From Nephrocerus scutellatus (Eukaryota > Arthropoda > Insecta > Diptera > Pipunculidae): a stretch of DNA of 64,000 nt. A program made the position numbers and the translations under genes. Positions 24,001-33,909 of this stretch are shown piece by piece. Where the stretch lies: NCBI GenBank assembly GCA_947095585.1, contig OX352763.1, positions 43,016,010 to 43,080,009 on the forward strand, written 5' to 3'. Under the pieces are notes generated by a model. That model was not told where the DNA came from and made no database searches. It saw only the letters and a list, made by a program, of their open reading frames with translations. Position 1 is the first letter of the stretch; each line of letters begins with the position of its first letter.

Positions 24001-27000
24001 CCAGATTTGTCGATTCCTCGCCGATCTTTGGCATTAGACATTCCACAAACGACATTACACCGTATTTTGCATAAAGACTTAGGTCTTAAGGCTTTTAAAG
24101 TTCAGTTAACACAATAACTCAAGCCGGTTGATCACCATAAACGTTGTATTTGGGTGATTGGGTCCTTCAAATGCATCAAAATGATACGGATTTTCATCGA
24201 AAAATCATATGCAGTGTTGAGGCCCATTTTCACCTCGGAGGCTACGTTAATAAGCAGAATTGTCGCATTTGGGGCTCAGAAAATCCAAGAATGATTGTTG
24301 AATATCCTCTCCATCCTCAACGTATCACTGTTTGGTGCGGTTTTTGGGCTGGCGGTGTGATTGGACCTTACTTGTTAAAATGAGGTTGGTGCAACTGTTA
24401 CGGTGAATGGATTGCGCTACCGAGCTATGATTAATGATTTTTTATGGCCGGAATTGGAAGATATTGATGTGGACGACGTCAATTGTATTTGCAACACAAC
24501 ATGCAAGCTAAGTAAGTTGTGAAGGTTGGATATGCAGCCATTGACTGAAATTTTTGTATTTCTTGTTGCTTTCCTGTTTTCATTATCGTATTTATTGGCC
24601 AACAACTAATGCGTAGCAAGAAGTTTTTCTTCAACTTGTATTATTCCGTAGTTTAACCGGAAAAATCTATGCGTGAACACACACAACAAATGTGATTTAG
24701 CTAACAAATAATCGACATACAAGTATTCAAATTACACGAAGCAGTCAGGCCGCTTACCAGTCGCCATTCCCACATACCAGTACATCATGGATAAATAATG
24801 TGGCGTCGCCATGGTGTGGCTTTCATATTTACCACAGCGCAAAGCTAAGTGCAATGGTGAAACACATTTTCGACGCAATGCTATGCTTATGTTTTCCATA
24901 TTAAAATATCACCGAAGCAACGATAATTCAGTTGTCTACTACGTGCCTGGTTTTATTACTCCACCACCTCGATCGACATCGATATGATTACCCCTTGGTC
25001 ACCATTCATCCGCAGATGATTGCCATTTCTCTCATGGAATTTTTCAATTCCTTGAAATTGCTAAATCTTTGATATTGAATTTCGGATAACCACTTTTCAC
25101 CAGAAATTAGCAATTGGCTCGTACTCTCCGATGCAACCATACTACGATGCACTCCAATGAGCAATCTCTTTTTTACAGTAAATAAGATTTTAAGCTAGTG
25201 ACATTACCTTTTGAAATTCTCTATATTAACTTCGCGTGTCCGTGGCTGGCTGGCATTTTGAGAGTGTTCGTGCCGCGGGTTCGGGGGGCTCCCATACACA
25301 TTTTTTTTCCCGGCATCAGATCATTTCATTCTATAATGACTGTGTTCTCTGTGTTCTGTGTGCGTTGTACGCTTTATGATTGGGGTTGTTTTGTTGTAGG
25401 GATGCAGTGTTTCGTATGTGTTTTTATATTTCAGCATTCATAGTGGAATTCAGTTATAAGAGAATTTACATGAAAAATTTGAATTTTTTTTGTGGTTGTT
25501 TTTTTAATTTCTCTATATTAATTCTCTATATATTGACCATGGCTGGCGGGCTGGCTGGCTCTAGCCCAATTTTATTAAAATTTTGCACACATGTTTATTT
25601 ACGGTGACAACCCTTTCTATTAAAATTTGGGGCCACTCGGGCCTCAGGGTTGAGGGGTGCTCATATAAATTTTTAAAAAATTAACCCGACTTTCTTCAAA
25701 TTTTAAACCGATGGACAAAACTTTTTGTAAAGTTTTTGTTTGAACGGGCGCTGAGGCCTGAGGGTAGGCAGTTAATTTTTTTAAAAATTAACCCAATTTT
25801 CTCTAAATTTTAAGCACATGTGTATCTCCGATGGAGAAAATTTTTTTTTAAATTTTTGGAGTGAATGGGCCCATATAATTTTTTTAAAAATTAGCCCGAT
25901 TTTCTTCGAATCTTAAACACATGTGTATTTCCGATGGACAAAACTTTTTGTAAATATTTTGGAGTGATTGGGCCCTGAGGCCCGATGGGTGCCCATATAT
26001 TTTTTTAAACACTTGTGTATCACTGACATACAAAACTTTTTGTAAATTTTTTGGAGTGAGGGCTGCCCATATCAATTTTTTAAAAATTATCTCGATTTTC
26101 CTAAAATTTTAAACACAAGTGTATCTCCGAATGGCACACTTTTTTAACAGTTTTGGAGTGATCGGACCCTGAGGCCCGAGGTGTGCCCACATAAATTTTT
26201 TAAAAATTAACCCGATTTTCTTCAAATTTTTAACACATGTGTATCTCCGGGGACAACAGTTTTTGTAAAAATTTTGAAGTGAAGGGGCTGTTCTGTTCAA
26301 ACTTTGCACACATATGTAGGAGAGAATTTATATTAAAAAATTTAATGTTTATGGGTTGTTTTACCAACACAGTTAATAGTACATTAATATTTTTTGACAG
26401 AATGACTTGGAGTGCTTGGAGCAGTCGGCTATAAAAAAGACCTACAAAAATTACGGCACAGTCATCCAAACTAACCGCCCTACAGACAATCTTACATACT
26501 CGTGGTACAATTTGGATGTTTTCGGTGCTGTACATCAACCAGGGTTAACATGGAAGCAGATTTCGAACCGCGTGAATGGTATTTTCTGCAACGAAAGGCA
26601 TATTCCAGCGCCTCGGAAGCATCTACTTAAAAATGGTATATGCAGCGGCCAATTATTTCAAAGTTTTGTAACTAATTCAGTTTTTTTTTTAGTTTCAGGC
26701 ATTGCATACCCGGGTGAACTGCTGGCAGTCCTTGGAAGTTCTGGCGCTGGCAAAACAACTCTGTTGAATGCTCTTGCTTTCCGTTCCTCGACTGGCGTTC
26801 AAATTTCTCCATCGACTACTCGGATGCTCAATGGCTATGCTGTTGATGCCAAGGAGATGCAGGCCCGCTGCGCATACGTTCAGCAAGACGATCTTTTTAT
26901 TGGTTCGTTGACGGCCAGGGAGCACCTAATCTTCCAAGCAATGTTGCGGATGCCTCGCAGTTTGTCATATCGCCAAAAGCTGCAACGTGTCGATCAAGTC

Positions 27001-28773
27001 ATTCAAGATCTGTCGCTGGGCAAATGTCAGACCACAATTATCGGAGTACCTGGACGGGTCAAGGGGCTCTCAGGAGGCGAACGAAAACGCCTTGCCTTCG
27101 CGTCCGAAGCCCTCACGGATCCACCTTTGTTGATCTGCGATGAGCCTACATCGGGCTTGGACTCGTTTATGGCGCACAGTGTAGTTCAGGTGCTAAAGAA
27201 ACTCTCCCAAAAGGGCAAAACCGTGATACTAACAATTCATCAGCCGTCATCTGAATTATACGAGCTATTCGATAAGATTCTACTGATGGCCGAAGGGCGT
27301 GTTGCGTTCCTTGGAACGCCAACCGAAGCTGCCGATTTCTTTACATAGTAAGGAGGACCAATTAAAATCTATGAATAAATCGGTTAATATGCACTTTTTT
27401 TTAAGCCTTGGAGCGCAATGCCCCAGCAATTATAATCCGGCAGATTTTTACGTTCAGGTCCTGGCGGTAGTCCCTGGTAAAGAGACTGAGTCGCGCGAGC
27501 GCATTGCGAAGATCTGCGACAATTTTGCCGTTGGAAAGTGGGACCATCTTTATCGAAGCGTTTTAAGATCTTATTAAATATACTGCGAATTTTACAGAGT
27601 TTCTCGGGACATGGAGCAGACATTCCAGAAGATGGCTATTAAGGCTAATGATCTTCCCATCACCTATGATTCTGAGCGGCTTTACAATGCATCTTGGCTT
27701 TTGCAGATGAGAGCAGTACTTTGGAGGTCGTGGATAACTGTACTCAAGGAACCGCTGCTAGTGAAAGTTCGCTTGATTCAGACAACTGTAAGTAAAGACG
27801 TCAAGAAGCTAATCTAACTAGTTTTTGAGCACCGAGGTAACCCAGGATGGTAAATGGCTAAGTGTTACTCTGGGTTTTGAAAAGCAACGTGCAAATTAAT
27901 TATGCATAGCTGAAGTTTCCAAAAAACAATTTTTGGACTCCATTTATCTGTCCCTTTCTCTCCTCTTAGATGGTTGCGGTTTTGATAGGCCTTATTTTTC
28001 TTGGCCAGCAACTAACACAAGATGGTGTAATGAACATCAACGGATCGATATTTCTTTTCCTGACCAATATGACATTCCAAAATGTGTTTGCCACAATAAC
28101 AGTGAGTAGAGAACTACGTCCAATTTAATCTAATTTGCTATTAATCTTTCGTCTCTAGGTGTTTACATCGGAACTGCCCGTATTCATGCGTGAGTCACGC
28201 AGTCGACTATATCGCTGTGACACGTACTTTCTAGGAAAAACCATTGCAGAACTTCCACTTTTTCTTACGGTTCCATTTGTGTTTACGGCGATCGCTTATC
28301 CGTTGATCGGATTGCGCTCCGGTGTTATGCACTTCCTGAATGCTTTGGCTATAATTACGTTGGTCGCGAATGTTTCCACCTCCTTTGGGTATTTGATTTC
28401 GTGCGCTAGTTCTTCCACTTCGATTGCTCTTTCCGTGGGATCGCCAGTGATCATCCCATTTCTACTGTTTGGTGGTTTCTTCTTAAACTCGGGTTCAGTC
28501 CCGATCTACTTTAAGTGGCTGTCGTACCTATCGTGGTTTCGGTATGGAAACGAAGGTTTGCTAATTAACCAATGGGCTGATGTTGAACCCGGAGAGATCG
28601 CATGCACAAGATCAAACATCACTTGTCCTAGTTCAGGTCGAGTAATTTTAGAGACGCTAAATTTCTCGGTTAATGATCTACCGTATGACTACCTTGGATT
28701 GGTAATATTGATTCTCGCATTCAGGATATTAGCCTACATTGCCCTTGTCTTTCGGACAAAACGCAAAGAGTAG
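15003..28773 (+). CDS. w: white: eye-pigment ABC half-transporter, complete, 7 coding exons
   Basis: Coding exons are 15003-15080, 26401-26635, 26693-27347, 27406-27537, 27598-27787, 27970-28101 and 28159-28773, all with GT-AG borders. They join in frame to 678 residues, the expected length for fly white. The start gives [15 protein letters not shown], as I recall from tephritid white. The nucleotide-binding domain has Walker [10 protein letters not shown] at residues 119-127, Q-loop QQD at 168-170, signature LSGGERKR at 230-237, Walker B LLICDEP at 250-256 and H-loop His287. The C-terminal half (from about residue 415) holds the G-subfamily membrane helices, including [17 protein letters not shown] and [12 protein letters not shown]. 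Family knowledge: White pairs with Scarlet or Brown to import tryptophan and guanine pigment precursors into pigment granules. No stop, frameshift or lost catalytic residue is visible. Introns 2-6 are 57, 58, 60, 182 and 57 bp; intron 1 is 11,320 bp. Confidence 0.97.
15081..16399 (+). other. Proximal part of white intron 1
   Basis: This follows the donor GTGAGT at 15081 and is comparatively GC-rich without transposon proteins, so it is the most likely surviving original intron sequence. The ORFs at 15714-15950 are overlapping and unsupported. Known fly white genes carry regulatory sequence around this end of the gene, but I cannot identify a site here. Confidence 0.5.
16400..17660 (-). pseudogene. 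LINE-A: C-terminal half of a non-LTR retrotransposon
   Basis: Minus-strand order matches a reverse transcriptase. LFIDFE-like palm sequence lies near 17410-17440, [20 protein letters not shown] at about 17230-17290, [14 protein letters not shown] with a following INTAK-like segment at 16990-17130, then [20 protein letters not shown] (about 16780-16830), the NRCLRNIL and RRKWHSKLR region, and finally [14 protein letters not shown] near 16560. These are thumb and tail features of non-LTR elements. Several frameshifts and stops make it inactive. It lies antisense within white intron 1. Confidence 0.8.
19071..21060. repeat. Direct tandem duplication of about 1 kb inside LINE-B
   Basis: Unit 1 is about 19071-20032 and unit 2 about 20033-21060. 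Both begin GTCTCACTACCGAC and both end inside a SINE at AAGCTTTCCGTG. Each has private indels: unit 1 lacks about 72 bp covering the PQGGVLSPL motif, and unit 2 has lost bits near 20640 and 20700. Two bases of microhomology (TG) lie at the internal junction. Confidence 0.9.
19884..20032 (-). repeat. SINE family A, copy 2, truncated by the duplication breakpoint
   Basis: Only the 3' half of the SINE is present, ending exactly where the LINE-B tandem unit restarts. The head with A and B boxes is missing here but intact in the next unit. Confidence 0.85.
20912..21204 (-). repeat. SINE family A, copy 3, full length with target duplication
   Basis: The head (minus strand) reads GTGGGCGCCGTGGCTCAGTG at 21185-21204, with a B box GGTTCGAATCCC near 21140 and an ATT-repeat tail near 20912-20922. 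It is flanked by a 17-bp direct repeat of TATGCCAGCTTTATATA (20895-20911 with one mismatch, and 21214-21230), a retroposition target duplication. Nine bases (21205-21213) between the head and the right repeat are unexplained. Confidence 0.85.
21820..21965 (+). pseudogene. Possible C-terminal scrap of a Tc1/mariner transposase
   Basis: One frame reads [20 protein letters not shown] then [17 protein letters not shown] and a stop. This resembles the short Cys/Arg-rich C-terminus of Tc1-like transposases, where a KR-rich segment precedes a GGH-like motif. No catalytic region lies upstream. Confidence 0.4.
21966..23555. other. Unassigned part of white intron 1
   Basis: No recognisable transposon protein or RNA. 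Overlapping ORFs at 21987-22453 on both strands look like chance frames. The block at 22820-23060 is less AT-rich but unidentified. Confidence 0.35.
23556..23884 (+). repeat. TCTCCGAT-family repeat, three units
   Basis: Contains three repeats of the ACCCGATTTTCTTCAAA ... GTGTATCTCCGA ... GGAGACC ... GTGGGGCC unit, without the family's 5' end. It joins a Tc1/mariner remnant at about 23885. Confidence 0.8.
23885..24520 (+). pseudogene. Tc1/mariner-superfamily transposase remnant
   Basis: The N-terminal part carries a DNA-binding helix region ([20 protein letters not shown], then [20 protein letters not shown]). After a frameshift near 24110, the catalytic-domain portion continues with [25 protein letters not shown]-like [20 protein letters not shown] and [20 protein letters not shown]. 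The gene breaks off near 24500 before the later catalytic residues, and no inverted repeats are visible. It lies in the sense orientation inside white intron 1. Confidence 0.8.
24521..25210. other. Unassigned part of white intron 1
   Basis: AT-rich, with no coding or repeat signature that I recognise. Confidence 0.35.
25211..26363 (+). repeat. TCTCCGAT-family repeats abutting white exon 2
   Basis: This is a composite of two or three family members. It opens GAAATTCTCTATATTAACTT at about 25213, shows a GGCTGGCT microsatellite-like segment and an internal AGAGAATTTACATG end near 25460. It then restarts and carries about six units with ACACATGTGTATCTCCGATG and GGGCCCTGAGGCCCGA. The terminal AGAGAATTTATATT plus the TTTATGGGTTGTTTT tail ends at about 26363, leaving about 37 bp of intron before exon 2. 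Family structure: 5' TTTAAATTCTCTATATTAAC, a simple-repeat segment, a variable number of 110-120 bp units, then 3' TTAGAGAATTTACATGAAAA. Confidence 0.8.
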
Positions 28774-29171
28774 GAACTTAAGAGCCGCCTTTCTTCTTTT
28801 TTAATGAGTGCTGATGACCTGGAGCGCTGGTAAATTTAATACTACCCCGAGAATTACATTTTTCTCATAACCTTAAGTAAAATTACCCCACTGTAACTTA
28901 AATAACTATAAATACATTTTTTACTTGTAAGAATTATAACTCGCTGTTTGTCTTATCTGTCGATGACGATGACCCAAGAACAAAATACCCCAAGTAATAT
29001 TATCCTCAAATAAGTTTTATAGATTTTCATATGACACAAAAAACTAAATACATACAAGAATGTATACATGTATCAGGGCCAGATCTATGAGGTTGCAAGG
29101 TTTCGATGCACCTTGGCGCATACCAAAGGGGCAGCGGCAAATCATTGTTTTTATTTTAAAAACAAGTAAAT
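28774..29171 (+). other. white 3' flank
   Basis: This is the 3' UTR and downstream sequence after the TAG at 28771-28773. No perfect AATAAA occurs soon after the stop; an AATACA-like variant near 28912 is the best poly(A) candidate. Nothing else is recognisable before the SINE at 29172. Confidence 0.4.
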
Positions 29172-29323
29172 GTGGGCGCCGTGGCTCTGTGGTTAGTGCA
29201 TGGATTTTTGAGCAGGGTATTTGTGGTTCGAGACCCCAAAAACACGAAAAGTATTCCCACCTCTTGCGAATGTCTGACAAACATCCGAGAGTTATAACTT
29301 GCCACGGAAAGCTTCTCGCGCAG
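29172..29323 (+). repeat. SINE family A, copy 4, 3'-truncated
   Basis: Begins GTGGGCGCCGTGGCTCTGTG, has a B-box-like GGTTCGAGACCCC near 29224, and continues with the SINE body up to CACGGAAAGCTTCTCG. The usual tail is replaced by unrelated sequence. Confidence 0.8.
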
Positions 29324-29394
29324 CTCTATAGGACGTGTAAAAGTTTGTTAAAAGAAGTCGAAAAAAATAAAAAAGGAGTGCGTGTAACTTTTAC

Positions 29395-30340
29395 GTGCGG
29401 TTGAAGTGAAACTTATTTGAAGTTGTGACCGATTTTTTTTTTTTTTGCCGTGACAACGTCTCACTACAAGGTATAAGGGGGTGCATGTTCAAAAAGTAAA
29501 ATGTTAAGTGAGACACTGTTAAATGTCCCACTGTTGTGATCACTGTTAAATATCACACTTTTAAGTGAGCCACTTTTAAATGTCAGTACTTTGGGAACTT
29601 AGCCATTTCCCAAGCGATTCGCATGAAATTCGGAATGTAGAGGTAAGATGCGACTATAAAACTTCTTCCTATGGAAATTCTGGAATATAATCATTATGAT
29701 CTGGAATTTCAGGAACAAAACAATTTCTCAAGCGACTATAAGACTTCTTCCTAAGGAAATGCTGGAATATGATCATTATTGTCTGGAATTTCTGGAACAA
29801 AGCAATTTCGCAAGCGATTTGCATGAAATTTGGTATGTAGGGGTAAGATGCGACTATAAGACTTTTTCCTATGGAAATTCTAGAATATGATCTTATGGTC
29901 TGGAATTTCGGGAACAAAGCAATTTCTCAAGCGATAAGCATGAAATTCAGAATGTATAGGTAAGATGCGACTATAAGACTTCTTTCTATGGAAATTCAGG
30001 AATATGATCATTATTGCCTGGAATTTCTGGAACAAAGCAAATTTGGTATGTAGGCTGCGATGCGACTATAAAACGTTTTCTTCCTATGGCAATTCTGGAA
30101 TATGGTCATTATGGTCTGGAATTTAGGGAACAAAGCAATTTTTCAAGCGATTCGCATGAAATTCGGTATGTAGGCTGAGATGCGACTATAAAACGTTTTC
30201 CTATGGCAATTCTGGAATATGGTCAATATGGTCTGGAATTTCGGGAACAAAGCAATTTCTCAAGCGATTCATATAAAATTCGGTATGTAGGACTAAGATG
30301 CGACTACAACCCTTGTTCCTATGGAAATTCTGTAATGTGG
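29395..30340 (+). repeat. 118-bp tandem array element, diverged copy 1
   Basis: It opens with GAAGTGAAACTT, like the outer edge of the 39 kb copy in the opposite orientation, followed by CACTGTTAAAT repeats. From about 29585, diverged units of about 85-120 bp follow, each with GAACAAAGCAATTTCTCAAG, CATGAAATTCGGTATGTAGG and CCTATGGAAATTCTGGAATA. The units are the reverse complement of those at 38027-38989. Confidence 0.8.
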
Positions 30341-30905
30341 CCATAGAATCGTTTGCCTGAAGCGCGACAAAATCAAAGTCGTCGAACAGTTCGAAGTCAA
30401 AGCGGCCCAGGAGAAAAAGAAAGCACCATCTGGCAGATCAAGTCCTTTACAAAATAAAGCTCGCGGTGATCAGCACCGAGTTATCAATTGTCCTTACAAA
30501 GCGAAGACTTCCGAAAACTGCAAGAGTTTGAATCATAAAGCTGGTCACTGTCAAAGTTATAAATATTTTATAAAGCGACAGGTCGAGAACGCCAACAAAA
30601 ATGCTCAAGAGTAGGCCTTGAAGTCAATCAAGTCAGCGAAGTCAACAATGCCGCGCAACGAATGTTTGTTAAACCAAAGATCAACGGCGCGAACGTTAAG
30701 CTACAACTCGACACAGCTTCAGCCATAACGAAAAGAAACTGGAGCCGCTTTGGAAAGCCAACCCTCCAGAGTATCTCAAAACTAGCAGGCAGCTGTTTCC
30801 GCTGCTTGCAAATTTTCCAGGTGTCATCAAGTTGGATGGGACTGAAGAGTACGCTGAGTGATATGTAGCTAATCGAGAAATTAACCTATTCTGAATTCCT
30901 TGGTT
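30341..30905 (+). pseudogene. LTR-retrotransposon gag-pol fragment (nucleocapsid-protease region)
   Basis: The plus-strand translation shows a basic region, then CKSLNHKAGHCQSYKYF, resembling a damaged Cys-His zinc knuckle (30510-30570). After a stop comes the ORF at 30662-30868, whose VKLQLDTASAIT segment resembles the aspartic protease active-site motif D-T/S-G/A of LTR retrotransposons. No LTRs, reverse transcriptase or integrase are seen. It sits inside the 118-bp array, which resumes at 30935. Confidence 0.6.
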
Positions 30906-30934
30906 CCGTGTCCGTGAACAGCATCAGTGAATTT

Positions 30935-31085
30935 CAGGACCTAAGCAATTTCTCAAGTAATTCGTATGAAATTCGGTATGTTGGACTAAGACTGTAAAAC
31001 TTGATCCCATGGAAATTCTGGGATTTGGTTATTAGGAACTGGAATTTCTGGAACTAATCAATTTCTCAAGCGACTTGCGCCTTTT
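30935..31085 (+). repeat. Resumption of the 118-bp repeat array
   Basis: One and a part units with CAATTTCTCAAG, GTATGAAATTCGGTATGTTG and CCATGGAAATTCTGGGATTT follow the gag-pol fragment. Confidence 0.75.
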
Positions 31086-31764
31086 AATTTAATCAATATT
31101 GATTATTATTAATTTTTAAGTCCTTAAATAAATTGTTTTATTTAATCGTATTGCTCAATTATAGACTTAATTCGTAATAAAAATAAATAATCGTATTTAA
31201 AAATTATAATAATAATATTTGCCAATAGAATAGAATGAAGCAAACATGTGCAGTAGTAGTGATAGTATAGTATCTGTTCGTGGTGTTCTATCGGTGCTTT
31301 GCTCTGTTCGTTCTATTAACATTGCATAAAATGATACAGTGCTTTGTAAGAGAGCAAAAAAATACAAATGTTACAAAAAAGAGGCAAGGCCATTCACAAG
31401 TTGCAAGCGACGTTGCTGTTGCTGCTATTTCCTTTTCTTTTGGCCTATCTTATCCTTACTCAAGAGTGAACTTCGATTGCTGGTTTGATGTTCGAACGTG
31501 TTGGATGTCTGCCACTGAACAACGAATCTACCATCAACCATTGAGCCAACCATCAACATGGCATTAAGCATCGGCATTAAGCATCGGTTCAAAATAACTA
31601 TTCGATCAATTACAGAAATAAGAGATCAATGCAAAAGAAATTTAATGAGAAATAATTGGCCTGCATGTTTCAAAGCGACATTCTTACCATACCACTTCGA
31701 AGCACTGCTAGCACTACTCACTACTTTTCACTTCTCATTTCATTTTAAACTACTCAAATTTTTT
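31086..31764. other. Unassigned AT-rich sequence
   Basis: No gene found. The stretch near 31235-31285 (CAAACATGTGCAGTAGTAGT) recurs near 33410-33450, so part of this is an unnamed repeat. Confidence 0.35.
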
Positions 31765-32038
31765 GTGGGCGCCGTGGCTCAGTGGATAGGAGCATGGACT
31801 TCGTGGTTCGAATCCCCCTAACACCAATGTATTTTTCACGGTATCCCACCTCTCGCGAAAATTTGACAAACGTCCGAGAGTAATAACTTGTCACGGAAAG
31901 CTTCTCAATTCCGGCATTCGGATCCGGCATTAAATTGTAGGTCCCTCCATTTGTGTGCAAAAATATGCATGCTCACCACAAATGGTTGCGAGAAGCCCAG
32001 GCCTTGGACCCGATGGTCTGTCGCGCCGGTATTATTAT
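31765..32038 (+). repeat. SINE family A, copy 5, complete with 14-bp target duplication
   Basis: The 274-bp element runs from GTGGGCGCCGTGGCTCAGTG (A box) through GGTTCGAATCCC (B box near 31805) to an ATT-repeat tail. It is flanked by a perfect direct repeat TACTCAAATTTTTT at 31751-31764 and 32039-32052. This is the best-defined member of the family and fixes its length and ends. Confidence 0.93.
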
Positions 32039-32268
32039 TACTCAAATTTTTTATGAGTTGAAACCAAAAGCTGCATTACTGTGTTTTGGCAGTAATATGC
32101 AATATGCAGCAAGTTCACAGTTAGTGGTTATTAACATTAAAATTCGCTTATAAATAATTTATTTATAATTTGATGTGATGATGATGTATGTGATGAGCTA
32201 CGGTGCAAGTCGTAGGACTTGTATTTAGTATAGAAAATAAATGTCTTTAATCATTTCTACATTACTAA

Positions 32269-32999
32269 CGGCCATATTATTCACTCGGTTAAAAAACGTG
32301 GTTTAAACACTTTTAAACCAAAAAAATAAACCAAAATAAACCACCCGATTTTAAACCAGAAAATTTTAAACCATATCCATATTATTCACTACTTTTCTGG
32401 TTTAAATCTGTTTGGTTTATTTTGGTTTATTTCGCCATTGGTTTATTTTCTTAACCAGTTTATCGTCAGATTTGCTCGATTTGACAACTATTTGACAACC
32501 ATTTGATATTTCACGTTTGGTTTATTGCTTATTAATCTTGTTTTTTTATGTGTTTTATGTATATGTATTTCACTTCGACGTCTTAAATTTGAGTTTCATA
32601 TAACATCTAATTTCAAGTACTTATTATTAAAATGGAACACAGATCTAACCGAAAAATTTAAAGAAATTAGCACAGCACACAATGGCATGCACAATGGCTA
32701 CTGGAGGGGGGCTGCTGCCTCCGGCGAAGCCTCCGAAAGTGTCTTTTGATCTTTCCGTGAAGGAATACGCGGCATCTCTTCAGGTAAAGCTGGCTGGGCT
32801 TCAGCCAACAGACAGCGATGCTCCGGTTTTGACGCTTCGGCCAACAGACAGCGATGCCCCGGTTTCGACGGAGGAGACATCATTGTAGCCAAACGTGGAT
32901 AAAGGTAATGCCAGTCAACAAGAACCAACAGCAACATCATCGCCTTGGAGTGCGTGGTTTAAAATAAACCAAATTTAAACCGAGTGAATAATATGGCCG
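32269..32999. mobile_element. PIF/Harbinger-like element, 731 bp, TAA target duplication
   Basis: Inverted ends start CGGCCATATTATTCACTCGG at 32269 and, on the other strand, at 32999. They are flanked by TAA at 32266-32268 and 33000-33002, and a TWA duplication is typical of PIF/Harbinger. The first 240 bp are rich in GGTTTA/TAAACC words that can fold on themselves. A short reading frame at 32682-32888 includes MATGGGLLPPAKPP, resembling the TGGGPPPP linker of Harbinger-associated Myb/SANT-like proteins, but no transposase is present. Confidence 0.75.
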
Positions 33000-33002
33000 T
33001 AA

Positions 33003-33909
33003 GTGTTCATAAAATCATCATTGCGATGATTTTCATCATTGGAATTATTGAGCATTGATAATGAATCAGCAGGAAACGAAAGTTGTAGTAGACACACAAA
33101 TTTTTTTTTGGTCAAAACCCTCTTTAGACATTCATCAATAACCAGTTCGTGAGCACTAAGCGTGCAGCTCATTAAATTTTCATTTTTTCAATTCTCTACG
33201 CCTTTTTACTTTGCGTCCAACCAAATCCTGTGATCAATTACAAAACAAAACCGTACTAATATTATGTTACATATAAAGAGGCATATACAATTTAGAAGTT
33301 GCATGCTACCTTGTTACTTTTTCCGTTTATGTTTTCTCGTCTTTTCTTTAATAATTTCTACAATACTAAATGTCAATAACATTCAAGTTACATACCATGA
33401 GCACAAAGAAACAAACATGTGCAGTAATGATACAGTGAGAGTATAGTCTCTGTTGGTTGGCTATCTGCTCACCTCACTTTGACTTTAATAATTTCTACAT
33501 TACATTACTAATTGAATTGAATGAAAAGGTTTAAACTACGAAATTATTTTATAACAACATAAACTGGAAAAGTAGATATACACTTTAATTTAAGTTAAAT
33601 GTACATATATAAAAATTAAATAAAATTAAATAAAAAATAAAAAATAAAGAGTGCATTGTCAGTAAATGTTTGTAAACGTTGTCATGCTCAAAACCCTTGC
33701 GGCCGTGTAGACGACACAGCCTACCCTGCTCCTTAATGTTTAAATGTAATGCCAAGGGAAAACGATTAAAGATGTGATAAGATGACGATAAGAAGTGGCT
33801 TAGTTCCAAAAAAATTCCAGACCCTATTGCCCAGGTCCAAGAACAGAATTTCCATAAGACCAAGTTTTATAGTAGGATTTAAGTACTATATTCAGAGTTT
33901 TATACGAAT
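33003..33909. other. Unassigned sequence
   Basis: AT-rich with an unremarkable minus ORF (33585-33863), whose first codons overlap the start of the neighbouring 118-bp repeat. No function is supported. Confidence 0.35.

Noticed and set aside
26407..27348. white exons 2-3 read as one uninterrupted coding exon
   Set aside because: The 57-bp stretch at 26636-26692 has GT-AG borders and a pyrimidine tract and interrupts the conserved HLLKN-V-x-G-x-AYPGE sequence; splicing restores it.
31765..31840. tRNA gene call at the A and B boxes (also near 8131, 21140 and 29172)
   Set aside because: The acceptor stem and cloverleaf are not maintained, and the sequence continues into a shared SINE body with target duplications.
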